Shown one piece after another: positions 34,751 through 45,577 of a stretch of 64,000 bases of DNA; position 1 is the first letter of the stretch, and the number at the start of each line of letters is the position of its first letter. Below the pieces are notes generated by a model. That model was not told where the DNA came from, made no database searches, and worked only from the letters and a program-made list of their open reading frames with translations. The stretch is taken from assembly GCF_963169125.1 (NCBI RefSeq), contig NC_084796.1:217644448-217708447 (forward strand), in the 5' to 3' direction. The DNA is from Humulus lupulus. Its lineage: Eukaryota; Streptophyta; Magnoliopsida; Rosales; Cannabaceae. The position numbers and the translations under genes are program-made.

Positions 34751-35320
34751 TATCTTCATCAGGAGCCCACAACGACAAACAATGTTTTTGATGACAAAGT
34801 CCATTGCCTTCTTGTAAGTGATTTTAGCAAGAGGTTCGACCTTGACCCACTTAGTAAAGTAGTCAACTGCCATAATAGTGTACTTCACTCCTCCCTTTCC
34901 TGTGGGCAAGGACTCGATAAGGTCAATGCCCCAGACTGTGAAGGGACATGGACTTGTCATCTGCGTGAGCTCATTCAAAGGAGCTCGAGGTATGTTGGCA
35001 AAGCGTTGGCACTTGTCGCATTTCTTGACATAATCCATTGAATCACCATTCATTGTGGACCAGAAGTATCCCTATCTAAGAATTTTCTTGGCGTGGCTCT
35101 GCCCCCCAGCGTGGTCCCCACAAAAGACCTCATGCACTTCTCGGAGAATGAGGCTAACTTCTTGCCTAGACACACACCAGAGTAGTGGTAATGAATATCC
35201 TCGCCTATACAGCTTACTGTCCATGTTCACATACCGATGCGCCTTGTAAAGAAACTTCCAAGCTGCTTTCTTATCTTGCGGTAACTCTCCGGAGATGAGA
35301 TACTTCACTATTGGTTCCAT
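34751..35320 (-). pseudogene. Tat integrase, zinc-binding domain and N-terminal core
   Basis: Minus-strand frames hold the segment leading to the zinc finger (YRRGYSLPLLWCVSRQEV, EVHEVFCGDHAGG), then CDKCQRFANIPRAPLNELT (the Cys-Cys half) and the core start WGIDLIESLPTGKGGVKYTI with the first catalytic Asp, then AVDYFTKWVKVEPLA. The reading ends at the solo LTR junction, before the second catalytic Asp, so the core and C-terminus are missing. A frame break separates the two pieces near 35055-35070. Confidence 0.85.
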
Positions 35321-35890
35321 CCAACTGTTTGAGGCTGGACTATTTCTGCCTTTTTGAGAGCTAAGGTGCTCGGAGTGGCCAAGTGGTCAATAGGGGCCAC
35401 ATTGATCAAATCAGCATCCTTAGTGGTTGCAAGCTTGGCCAGGGAATCAACATTGGAATTCAATTCCCTTGGCACTTGTCGGATGGTAAACCTTCTACAG
35501 TTATGCATCATTTCTTAGGATTTAACCAAATATGCAACCATCCTTGTTCCCTGAGCCTGATACTCTTAGAGGACTTGGTTTACCATGAGCTACGAATCGC
35601 TGAATATCTCAAGGCCTTCAAATATTAATTATAGGGATTATCAGAGACCAGCAATGAATGCCTCATATTTGGCTTCGTTGTTTGAGGACTCATCAACGAA
35701 CAACTTCCATGTGGGCCCCTCCACCAGGGCCTCCCTAGGTCGCTTATATATTCCCGTGCACTCGGCAATGATATCCACTAGTGCCTCTCCCTTTATGCTA
35801 GTCCTCGGGTGATAAGTGATGTCAAATTGGCTCAGTTCAATTGCCCACTTAAGGAGTCTCTTGGAGGACTCTGGCTTCTGAAGGACTTGC
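35308..35890 (-). pseudogene. Tat second RNase H-like domain
   Basis: The minus strand contains NEAKYEAFIAGL near 35640-35700, the E-A-xY-E-A block of the extra RNase H that Tat-lineage pol carries after its first one. The end of the domain reads RRFTIRQVPRELNSNVDSLA and KLATT at 35308-35511, the conserved N..AD.LAxLA block (here NSNVDSLAKLA). Several stops lie between. Confidence 0.75.
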
Positions 35891-35898
35891 CTTAAGGG

Positions 35899-37110
35899 CT
35901 AGTTGGTGAAGACCTTGATGGGATGCTTCTGGAAGTAAGGTCTTAGCTTACGAGAAGCCATCGTCAAGCAAACCATTAGCTTCTCCATAATCAGATATCT
36001 GGACTCCACTTCGAGGAGACGCTTGCTCACATAATAAAAAGGATGCTGGACACCACCTTCCTCGCGAACCAAGGTAACACTAATGGCATTCTCAGAGACA
36101 ACCGTATAAAGGATGAGGGGTTCCTTGTATATGGGCTTCGACAAAATTGGGGGATTCGCCATGTGAGACTTTAATTGCTGGAATGCCTGTTTCCATTCAT
36201 CCTTCCATTCGAATCTCTGACCTCCTCGAAGGGTGTTGAAGAAGGAAACACACTTATCAGTCACCTTCGAGACGAAACGACTCAGGGCTACTATTCGACT
36301 AGTTAAGCTTTGCACATCCTTGTGCTTCTCGGGGGATGGCATATCTATCGAAGCCTTTTTCTTCTCAGGGTTAGCCTCTATTCCTAGGGCGCTAACAATG
36401 AATCCTAGGAACTTCCTGGAGGCTACACCAAAAGTGCATTTATAGGGATTCAACTTCATCCAAAACTTGCGGAGAATTGAGAATACTTCTATCAGATCTT
36501 TCACATGGTCGGGGGTTGTTCTCGACTTCACCAGCATGCCGTTCATGTAGTCCTCCATGTTCCAACCGAGTTGGCTTTTGAACATGTAGTTTACCAATAT
36601 CTGGTATGTGGCACCAACATTCTCGAGGCCAAAGGGCATCACCTTGTAGCAGGAGACACCCTTGTCTATTATGAAACTAGTGTGTTCTTGGTCAGCGACA
36701 TGCATGGATATCTAGTGTACCTCGAGTATGCATCCATGAAGTACAAAAGCTCATACCCAGAGGTAGTGTCGACCATCTGATCATTCTTGGGCAACAAAAA
36801 ACAATCTTTTGGGCAGGCCTTGTTAAGGTTAGAGAAGTATATACATGTCATCCAGGTGCCATTTGGCTTAGGCACCAGGAACAGGTTTGACAACCACTTC
36901 AGGTTTCGGGCTTCTCGGATGAAATCGTTGGTGAAGAGCTTGTCGACTTCTGCCTTTAAGGCCTACGCCCGAGTTGGGTCAATTGTCCTCTGCTTCTGTT
37001 GCATCAGGGCAACATTTGGATCAATGTTCAAGGCATGACATATGATATTAGTTTCAATGCTTGTCATCTCAGAGTGGGACTAGGCAAAGACTCTTGGTTC
37101 TCTTTGAGAA
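35899..37110 (-). pseudogene. Tat reverse transcriptase and first RNase H, active site lost
   Basis: Blocks in order on the minus strand: KAEVDKLFTNDFIREAR near 36900-36960; NLFLVPKPNGTWMTCIYFSN, LNKACPKDCFLLPKND and TSGYELLYFMDAYS (36669-36893). After a frame shift come VMPFGLENVGATYQ and the catalytic block, which reads DYMNGMLVKS instead of the family's YVDDMLVKS. Codons for N and G are at 36541-36543 and 36538-36540; both catalytic aspartates are gone. RNase H blocks follow (PLILYTVVSENAISVTLVRE, HPFYYVSKRLLEVESRY). Confidence 0.88.
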
Positions 37111-37264
37111 ATCTTACCAAAGCTTCTCGAACCTCAACCTTGAGGTTAGTCTCAACTTTAGTCTTTCTACCAGGATTGGAGGCATCTAGGAACATCTCAT
37201 CATCTTCCTCCATGGGCTCAATAATCCTTTCTTCTCTAACCCTGGGATCCAGTTTGTTGGACTC

Positions 37265-37785
37265 CTATTCTTCTTGAACAGTCTGGACCTCCATCTCCTT
37301 GAGAGGAAGCTGCTTGGGGGCAACTGCTTTAACAACCATCACGGGATGTTTTAGTGACACATTGTAGCACTGACAGTACTCTTTTTGGTCTCTATGGACA
37401 GTGCCTATTCCTGCCTCGGTGGGGAATTTCATGCACAAGTGGTGTATTGAGGTGATGACTCTGAACTCCACCAGGGCTGGACATCCCATAATGGCGTTGT
37501 AAGCAAAAGAGCAATCATGACCACAAATGTACAATACTTGAAGGCCCGGCAAGACATTTCTCCAAGTGTCACTGGAAGCTTGATTTGCCCCATTGGAATA
37601 AGAATTTCTCCCAAGAACCCATAGAAAGTAGAGGTGCACAGGGACATGTCACTGGTAGTTAGTCCAATATTCTCGAAGGCTGTCTTGAACAGGTCATTCA
37701 CTGAACTCACGTTATCCAGCTGGGCTACCTGCACTGCCAGCTGAGCTAATGCAAACACTTCGTTGTCATGGTTTAAGGCCCACAC
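37265..37785 (-). pseudogene. Tat aspartic protease
   Basis: The frame 37429-37785 reads QLDNVSSVNDLFKTAFENIG, equivalent to the Tat protease block (D-x-G-S-S-V/A-N-I/L-L), with the Gly replaced by Val (DNVSS). Downstream LGEILIPMGQIKLPVTLGE matches the protease flap and body. It shifts frame near 37490 to continue as CPALVEFRVITSIHHLCMKF in 37265-37639. Gly is required in the D-T/S-G triad family, so activity is unlikely. Confidence 0.78.
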
Positions 37786-37830
37786 ATAAAGATTCTATGA
37801 GCCCCTAAAAGTGCCCCCAAGTGGCACTTG

Positions 37831-38685
37831 CTAGGCTACCTGTTGCTGTGGGGTCACTGACACTTGGCCCGGAGCTTGAGGAACCACCTGCTGTGGAGGC
37901 AATCCTATGGCTGGAGCCTGTACTGGGCATGCTCCGCCCCTAGCATACTGGTGGAGATGCCCCATTTTGATGAGACTCTCAATCTTATCTCTAAGTTGTC
38001 TGCATTTGTTGGTGTGGTGCCCCACATCATTGTGGAACTGGGAAAACTTAGTGGAATCTCTTCTCTCTCGATCCCTCCGCACAGGTAGTGGTTTATGGTA
38101 GTGGACCTACATCTCCATGGCAAGGAAAATATTCTCCTGAGTATCCACCAAGTCTGTGTATTCGGAGTACTGGGGAGCAACATACTTCTCATATGGAGCT
38201 CATCAAGTCCTCTTGGGCTTCTTACCTTTCCCATTTCCCCCGCGTTTGCTATCGGTGGGGTTCTTGCTGGGTGTTGCTATTTGGGCTGGAGCTATTGTTC
38301 CAACACTTAATGCATGCTGAAAAGTATTGTATCTAGTGGGAGATGCTCCATAGCTGGAGGACGCGACACTGAAACTAGTCATTGGAATGGTACTGATGCC
38401 AACTGTGGGAACGACACTGAAGCCAGCTGATGGAAGAGCTGCGTTGAAGTGTGGAGAGGTCATAAATCTTGTTTGGGCTAGATTTTATGATGAGTATTGG
38501 CTACCCAAAGCCACAGTGTTTGGGAACAACAGAGCAGGGAAAGTGACTAGTCCCCCAAAGGCTCTAGGCATCCTCCCAGTTGATGTACTATTGGGATCAA
38601 CGTATGAATTCTTCGAGTCTGTGGCATAGTGGGGAACTTGCTCGGATGCCAGCTTGTAGGGCCATCAGTTGTTGGCCATCATCGA
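37831..38685 (-). pseudogene. Tat gag, C-terminal part
   Basis: Frames on the minus strand contain CRQLRDKIESLIKMGHLHQY, preceded by KFSQFHNDVGHHTNK, matching the Tat gag C-terminal module (C.FH...GH.T..C..L...IE.LI..G.L..Y); the first Cys is replaced here. Pro/Ala/Gln-rich sequence surrounds it. The upstream end at 38685 is the insertion point of the solo LTR at 38686-40293. Confidence 0.8.
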
Positions 38686-40293
38686 TGTAACGCCCTACTT
38701 CCTTAGAGCCGTTACTAAGTGAGTTTAAAAACGTGCTTCCAACTCGCTAATCGAGGTTTTAGGTCAAATAGTGTAATTAAGCCATAAATAGAGAAAAAAA
38801 CTTTAGAAATAATAATTTCCATAGAAAATCATAAAAGTTTGACACCTGGGATCCCAAAATATAGTTTAGTAGTATTTACAACATATAAATTGAACCAGGT
38901 CGACTAAACGAAAAAATCTAAGTTTATTTACAACCATCTCCCAAAATCCTCTGGCTGTGGTAGCCAGGCTGGCCCAACATGTACACGCCGCCTCGCGCCT
39001 GCTACACTCAAGGTTGGATGGCTTTTTCTGTACCCTTACCTGCACCACAGAGCATCTGGGAGCCTAAGCCCAGCAAGAAAACCCAAAAAAAGATAACATA
39101 TGCAACACATATAGCAAGCATATATATATATATATATATATAACGGGCCACCAATGGGCTAAACACATAAGGCCTAGCCGTCCCAGGCATTTACCAAGCC
39201 TGAGTTGGCGGACCACGCCGTGAGGATATCCCAGGTATCCTTTTAGGGACTCACCCTGGCAACTCGCACTCCACGTGCTCAACGCTGCTCCCGGCCCCTT
39301 GCCATTCTCGGCCTTGCACTCAACGTGCCCTTCGCCATTCCTGGCCTCTGCCGTCCTCGGCCTACACTGTTCCCGGCTCTTGCCGATTATTCACATAATA
39401 ACATTCATAGAATAACAAGAAAATATATAATTCAAGCTAATTCAATCAAAGGGCTACGCCCTACAGTTTAAATACATTGGGCTCAGCCCTGCATACCAGT
39501 TTTTATTCAGACACATTGGGCTTAGCCCTGTATACAAGCTCTATGGGAACAAGGGTTTTCTTACCTGAGCCCCGAGCTTTTCGAGCACCGATGTCCCGAG
39601 CACAGTCCCCTAACTTGAGCTTCGCCAAAACCCTTTGCTAAATTCAAACTCTGAAGTTGATCCTTAATCCTCAAGCTTCAAACTCCCAAGATTTCTCAGC
39701 TGAAATCCTTCTAGTTTCTAGCCAATTCCTCCAAGTTCTCCTTAGGCTTCCAAAGAGAAGATATCCACTTCCTTAGAGAAAAAGAATGAGTCGGTTCCTT
39801 AAGTGTTCTGTGTAGTTCTAAAGTTTGTCTTATTCAACTTATGTTTATGTGGTTACCTCAAGGCTCGGGGTACCAAAACGTCCCCGAGGGCAAAATGGTA
39901 AATTTCCCCAATATTCCCTCCTAGACATTCTATCCTAAAATATATCTCCAAATATTTATTTTCATGTCCCGATAACCCCATAACACACCTAGTACCCAAA
40001 TTACCCCTCGACTCGCCCCGAGTCCAAATCTCAACCCTGTTGTGACTTTCTGACTAACCACTCACCAGGACTGTCTCGGACCGTGCTGCACAGCCATATC
40101 ACATATATATAACATTTATCACATTTATACCCCTAATATCCAGAGGGGATCCACATGCACATTTAACTCAACTAAATATGCATCATAATCATATATTCAC
40201 ATAAATCCACATATAAGCATATTAAATCATTTATTGCCCTCCAGGCACACTAATCAAGGCCCTAAGCCCGATTAGCAAATTCGGGTCGTTACA
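38686..40293 (-). mobile_element. solo LTR in Tat gag
   Basis: 1,608 bp from TGTAACGCCCTACTTCC to AAATTCGGGTCGTTACA, with flanks ATCGA (38681-38685) and ATAGA (40294-40298), 4/5 matching. No coding domain. It contains an (AT)n tract at 39120-39142. Gag sequence continues on both sides. Confidence 0.85.
39120..39142. repeat. (AT)n microsatellite
   Basis: 23 bp of uninterrupted AT alternation inside the solo LTR. Confidence 0.95.
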
Positions 40294-40298
40294 ATAGA

Positions 40299-40605
40299 AC
40301 CTCTTGGTCCTAGCTGCTCCTTCCTTAAAGCGTTTGATGTAGGCTTTAAGGGTCTCAAGTGGTCTTTGCTTTATGTTGGCCAAAGCATTGACCTCAAAAT
40401 TCGCCTTTCGAGCAGCTATGAGTTGTCTTCGCAAGGAGGATGAGAGTTGGTGCCAGGAGTGCATCCTCGAAGACACGATGAACCGACATCAATCTGTTGA
40501 ACTTCGAGAGATGGTCGGTTAAATCTACGCCTCCATTGTACAAATTGATGTTTGGCATTTTTAAGCCTCGAGGCAATGTGGCTTCCACAATGTGGGGAAC
40601 ACAAG
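40299..40605 (-). pseudogene. Tat gag, central part
   Basis: The minus strand reads VEATLPRGLKMPNINLYNGG, VDLTDHLSKFNRLM, then (shifted) WHQLSSSLRRQLIAARK and LANIKQRPLETLKAYIKRFK. This is the retrotransposon gag domain as seen in Tat elements (P.I..Y.G..DP..HL..F...M / W..L...F...F). Both ends are solo LTR insertion points (38686-40293 left, 40606-43536 right). Frames that run across the right junction combine LTR and gag sequence and are artefacts. Confidence 0.85.
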
Positions 40606-43536
40606 TGTAACGTCCTCCTAATCCAGGATCGTTACACTGTGTACTTGAAATTGTGTCAAACTTGCTAATCAAGTCATTTGGCTTAAAACGTGTAACTATG
40701 GTTAATGTCAAGGGTTAGCGTTAGAAATTTTGGTCAAAGGAATCGTTGAATTTTATTTAAAAAGTTCATACATTTGTGGGATCCCAAAATATTATAGTCA
40801 AACTCTTAAAGAAGTGTAGGTATATCAAAAATTACATCCAGTCGACCTAAGCGGCAAAAGCAGGGCTACAACCCTAGTTCCTCTAAGATATCCTCGGCCG
40901 TGATGGTCGAGCAGCCGCATATGTACACACCGCCACTGAAGCTCTCCAACTCATGGCTGATCAAGCTTTCCTTTCCCCTTACTTGCACCACAAAGCACCC
41001 GTGAGCCAAGGCTCAACAAGAAAACTCTACATGTGCATAAACAGAAAATACAGATTTCCAGATACTTATCTAGCATGTCCAACAATAATAACATACATAT
41101 ATAGTCATTCGGTTACAAATAAATGGTCATTGGAACAATTTGGGGCCGCTGCCCTGAACAGTTGACCATAGAGCCAACCCCGGGGCCTATGCCCTAGTTG
41201 TGTGACCATAGAGTCACTACTACAAAAAAGGGCAATTGTGTTAGTCAAACACGTCAGTCAGCAGTTGACTGACGCTGTTGACCAAGAATTAGCATTTGTG
41301 GCAGTTGGGCACTGCCACAAATGATGGTCCAATTGCGTCATAACGTACACTGATGCTGTTTAATGGGACCGTTTGCGTCAGTGGGGCACTGACGCAAACG
41401 GGCCGTTAACGGCGTCAGTGGCCCACTGACGGTAACAGAGCATTTGCGTCAGTGGGGCACTGCCACAAATTCTAGATTTGTGACAGTGCCCCACTGACGC
41501 AAACGCCAGGCATTTGCGTCAGTGGGGCACTGGCACAAATTCCAGTTTGTGGCAGTGTTCCATTGACGCAAATGACACTCTGGTTTGCGTCATGGGCAAT
41601 TGCGTCACATAGTACACTAATGCAAAAACTTAACTGTGGCAGTGCTAAACTGACGCAAATGGCCTTTTTTGTTGTAGTGAATCACCTGGGGCCCTCACCC
41701 TTAGCTCTGAGTAACTAGCTATAGAGCTAGCCCAACACCTTTGGTTTTTTTTCAATGACCATAGCGTTGGCCAACATAATAGTACATTGCTGATTTAGGC
41801 TTAAGCCTTTCGACCAGCGCACAATGCGCTTTTGCCGTCATTGACTAATAAGTTAAGCCCTGATCCAGGTATTCAAACTTTAAAATAGAAATAGATATGA
41901 ATAGGCATATCACAACAAATATGAGTATGCAGGCATGTTAATCACATAACACCATCTAATAACCGTACTCATAATACTAATCAAACTTATTTAACGGGGC
42001 CTCAACCCCTAACCACAGAATCCATACAATAAATGTGAAACACTAAAGCAGGTATAGAATATTCAAGTAGGATCAACCAACATGTGAAACAATAGCTTAA
42101 ACATAAACATTCTTAGGGGCCCAAGCCCTAATTGTAATAATTGATAATAGTCGGGCTAAGCCCTGATCACATATAACACGTATTGGGTGTAGTTTTCTTA
42201 CCTCAGGTCCGAGTATAGCGTAAAATAAGAATGACCCTCGAGAACGATCCTAGTTCTAAGGCCCTAGCGATAACCTAGTCACAACCATAATATAAGATTC
42301 CATCAATAAAAAGAAAATAAAGGCTTCCGGACCGAGTCCTAGCCTCCAGGGCCTCAAATTCCACTAAACTGGGTAGTGGAATCGATCCCGAACCCTTAGG
42401 AAAAGGTTCCCGTCATTAAAAAATCTACAAGGCCAAAACTGCCCAGGCGGGCCACGACCTGACCTTGAGGGTCGCGGCGCGCCTCCCAGACAGAGACCTC
42501 CCATGGCCCTGGGTTTGACTAAGTCGCGACTCCTCAAGAATACAGCCGTGACTTGGCCTCACGAACCTAGATTTTCTTCATTTCCCAACAGCCAAATCCC
42601 ACCTAAACTATCCCAATTTCACCCCAAAACCATAATTCAATCACCACAATAGTTCTAACATCTTTCCAGTAGAAAAACCCAACAAAAATCTAGTAATAAA
42701 ACCCATCAAAATACCAAATAAACTCTTGAGCTATAAAGCTCAAGAACTCTTCAAGAACAACCAAACTAAGCATAGAAATCAATGGAAAACAAGGTCCAAA
42801 GCTTACCTCAGCTGTGATCTAAGTCTCCCCAGCTGTCGCTAATCCACTCCCAAGCCTTCAATTCTTTGGTTCCTAGCAAAAATCCTTCTTAATTCTCCAA
42901 AATCAGCTTAAGGAAGCTTAGAGAAGATGCGAGGAAGAGAGAGAAAGAGTGAGTCGGCCAGTGGTAACTTCTGAGTGTTTCTTTATGTTTCCTAAGGCTT
43001 AAGTATCACTTAAGCTAATCTCGAGTCTCGGGGTACCAAAACCGTCCCAGAGGGAAAAATGGTCAAATTCTCTGATATTCCCTCCTAAACTCACTAACTC
43101 CAAATATATCCCCAATTATTGATTCCCATCATCCAATAACCCAATTAAATGCCAAATACCCAAAATACCCCTTGACTCGCCCCGAGTCGGGTATTGGGTC
43201 CTGTTGTGACTTTCCCGCTAACTTGCTCCCAGAGATCGTCTCGTGCCGAATAATTCAAATAAACCCACATAATAATGTGGTCTCACACATATATGACATA
43301 TATGTACACAATATACAATTATGCCATAACGGGCTAAATTACGAAAGTTGCTCTTCTAATAAGAAATGGGCCCATATACATATTTAATACTCCTAAACAT
43401 GCATCACTAGTTATATTATCACATAATTCACATAATCTCAATCAAATATATCAAATAAACATATAACTCAATATATTTCCATCCTATCCCCCTAATCAAG
43501 GCCCAAAGCCTTATTAGGTAATTTTGGGACGTTACA
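40606..43536 (-). mobile_element. solo LTR in Tat gag, same family as 1-2009, carrying a CACTA element
   Basis: 2,931 bp from TGTAACGTCCTCCTAATCC to TTTTGGGACGTTACA, with exact 5 bp flanks ACAAG (40601-40605 and 43537-43541). No coding domain. A 465 bp CACTA-type element is inserted at 41215-41679. Sequence from about 40606 to 43040 is the reverse complement of 1-2009, minus the CACTA insert. Confidence 0.92.
41215..41679. mobile_element. non-autonomous CACTA-type element (465 bp)
   Basis: Terminal inverted repeats CACTACTACAAAAAAGGGC and, on the opposite strand, CACTACAACAAAAAAGGCC. Flanks AGT (41212-41214) and AAT (41680-41682) fit the 3 bp duplication of CACTA elements with one change; the uninterrupted LTR at 1-2009 confirms the empty site. 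It has no open frame. The interior is almost wholly made of direct and inverted copies of TTTGCGTCAGTG or its variant TTTGTGGCAGTG around GGGG-type cores. For example, 41371-41399 is a 13 bp perfect inverted repeat with a GGG loop. Confidence 0.9.
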
Positions 43537-43541
43537 ACAAG

Positions 43542-44679
43542 GCTCCCCATCTTCATTCTCCTAGTCAGAGTTATGCCCTTGTCTCCGGGATATCTTCAGG
43601 ATTATCCTTTTTAAACTCTTCAACTCTGCACGGAGAGGGTCTCGATTTCGGTTGTCACTCTATGCCGAGTGTTCTCTTCTTCGAGCATTAATGTCATCTA
43701 GGAGGTCTGGCTGTTGTTGTCTCCTAGGATCATCCTCGGGAGCTGCTCTATTCCTACGAGCGTTCAGGTCATCTTGCATGCCAGATTGCGCGTGGTGGTG
43801 ACCACGGTCCTTGGGGTATCCCACCTTGGTTTCTCCATAAGAGTCAACATCTTCGTTGTCAACCAAGATGCTGGTTCCCCGTCCTCGGTTGGCGGAGACG
43901 TTTCTCCTATTGGCCCCTTGGCTAGGATTTCTCTAGGTTGTCGGGGTGCTGGAAAGACACCACCACCAGGCCTAACATGTTCTATTACGACACGCTTGGG
44001 AGAAAGGCCCCGGGCTCAACGGACGCTAATGGCCTGACACTGTCCTCGGGCACCCGACCTTTGATTATTGTTGCCCCTTCTCGGGGGGGTTAATGGGTTT
44101 GGATGCCCGATGGGTTCTCTTTCTCCCAACCAAAGGTTCTTCATGAACCTTGCCTTTTCCATGATCTTCTTGTGCAGGTGGGGCTCCAGCTCTAGCTGGG
44201 TGAGCAGGTGGTACATCAGCTGGAGGATCTTGCTCCATGTCAGTGGGGTGCTTGGCAGGCACACCCACTGGTGTAACAGGTGACACTCTAGCTGGGTGCA
44301 CAGGTGGCACGCGAGCCGGCTGCCTAGGCGGTACTTCACCATAGGGGTCCACTTGTAGCCCTTGGGCAGCCAAAGTAGCCGTCATGGCATTAACCATCTC
44401 TTGTAGGGCAGTGATGGTCCCCTCATGGACATCAATTTTTTGCTGCTGGGAGGAAACTTGGCCTCTGCGAGCCACCACTTTTGGGTGCTTTTCCGTGTAT
44501 ATGTACTGATAGTAATCACTCTCATAAAACTTGCCGTCTTCTCCATCATACTTTACATTTTCATCATAGTCTTCCTGGGCTACCTCCTGGTTTGCTGGCG
44601 GAGGTGGTCGGCTAGGTTCTCCTCCCTCAGTCATAGTGGGAGGCATAATGTCGTCTGGAACGTTTCTTCTAGTGGTCAC
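43542..44679 (-). pseudogene. Tat gag, N-terminal part
   Basis: 204-codon frame 44065-44679 starts MTTRRNVPDDIMPPTMTEGG, followed by an acidic stretch, a short helix (ITALQEMVNAMTATLAAQGL) and a Pro-Ala-rich repeat region with PARVPPVHPARV. Then GKGKVHEEPLVGRKRTHR is basic. Downstream to 43542 the frames are broken but stay charged (ARRNRAAPEDDPRRQQQPDL). The start is placed 52 bp inside the LTR, right after the primer-site region, so it is the likely gag start. It ends at the solo LTR duplication ACAAG. Confidence 0.75.
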
Positions 44680-44710
44680 TATTGTCGATTCTTCAAAGCT
44701 TTCCTCAAGC

Positions 44711-44727
44711 TCTCAATGAAAGCACCA
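44711..44727 (-). other. Tat primer-binding site candidate
   Basis: The minus strand reads TGGTGCTTTCATTGAGA, three bases from the 5' LTR. It starts with TGG, as needed to pair with a tRNA CCA end. I do not assign the tRNA. Confidence 0.7.
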
Positions 44728-44730
44728 AAA

Positions 44731-45572
44731 TGTTGACTGCCTTTTTCTCTATCAACATAATAAAACAGACCTTCAAAGAAATGTAGTAAAGAACAAGAGA
44801 TTTTACATGGTTCAAGTTATTAATTAATCCTAGTCCACGAGGCTATTGTATTAGGATTGGTGAAGCTTAGTTGGGCAAGCTTCTATGGAGTTTCAGGCAG
44901 TCCTTTGCAATGCTCTGAATACAAAAGTTGGGGATCCCCTTACAATATATAACCTAGCCTTATTTATAGATGTCGAGAGAAATTAATTCCCTTAATGGGA
45001 CATTATTACAAAAATATTCCCAAGTAATTAGGATTAAAAGCTAATTAATACACCTTTTTGTGAATAAAAGCTAATTAATACACAAAAGGTGAGCCCTTAC
45101 CTATTACATAGGGCCCATTTATGAGGTTGCAACCCACCATCTTCTGGGGAGACACGCTCCTAACAACGTCAGAGAGTGGCTGCACATTTTCTCATGCAAG
45201 GCGGCGCATTGGGACATGCTGTTTGTCGCCTATACGGCCTCGACACCACGATCTGTAGGACAACAACTTTGTCAGACAATTACCTGTGGGCCATGGTCTC
45301 TGTGTGCGACACCTGAAGCTACCCTCTAGACCGCGAGAGGCCTTCTCCCAAACCTGGAGGACTCGCATGGAGGAAACTCAAACTAACGTATCCAAAGTTC
45401 TCGGGGCGTGGTCTGCTGGAGGACAACCTTCCCCCGAGGATCCGTCTGAAGATGTGGGGCAGCCTATCTTCTGTGTAGGCAATGAGTTCAATAGAAATTA
45501 ATAAACCCTCTCGAAGAACCTAGCTACTCTTGGAGACTGCCAAGTATAACTTGGGTGAAAACACAGGCAATA
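44731..45572 (-). repeat. Tat element 5' LTR
   Basis: 842 bp starting TGTTGACTGCC, paired with 27171-28029. The far end is less well conserved and is set by the AAATC duplication at 45573. A short internal duplication AAAAGCTAATTAATACAC occurs at about 45033-45085. Confidence 0.82.
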
Positions 45573-45577
45573 AAATC

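Larger units (their letters stand above)
27171..45572 (-). mobile_element. Tat-type Ty3/gypsy element with antisense accessory gene, split by three solo LTRs
   Basis: Minus-strand element bounded by LTRs at 27171-28029 and 44731-45572, both starting TGTTGACTGCC, with exact AAATC flanks (27166-27170 and 45573-45577). A primer-site candidate is next to the right LTR and a C-run (minus-strand polypurine tract) next to the left LTR. Order on the minus strand: gag, protease, RT, RNase H, integrase. A plus-strand accessory gene follows, between integrase and the 3' LTR. RT wording (NLNKACPKDCFLLP, DTTSGYELLYFMDAYS) is typical of the Tat lineage. Three unrelated solo LTRs (32140-34750, 38686-40293, 40606-43536) interrupt it; without them it is about 11.2 kb. 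Stops, shifts and a mutated RT active site show it is dead. Confidence 0.9.

Noticed and set aside
40394..40711. A 105-codon minus-strand frame that looks like one protein
   Set aside because: It runs from solo LTR sequence (right of 40606) into Tat gag, so it is a junction product; only the gag part is kept.
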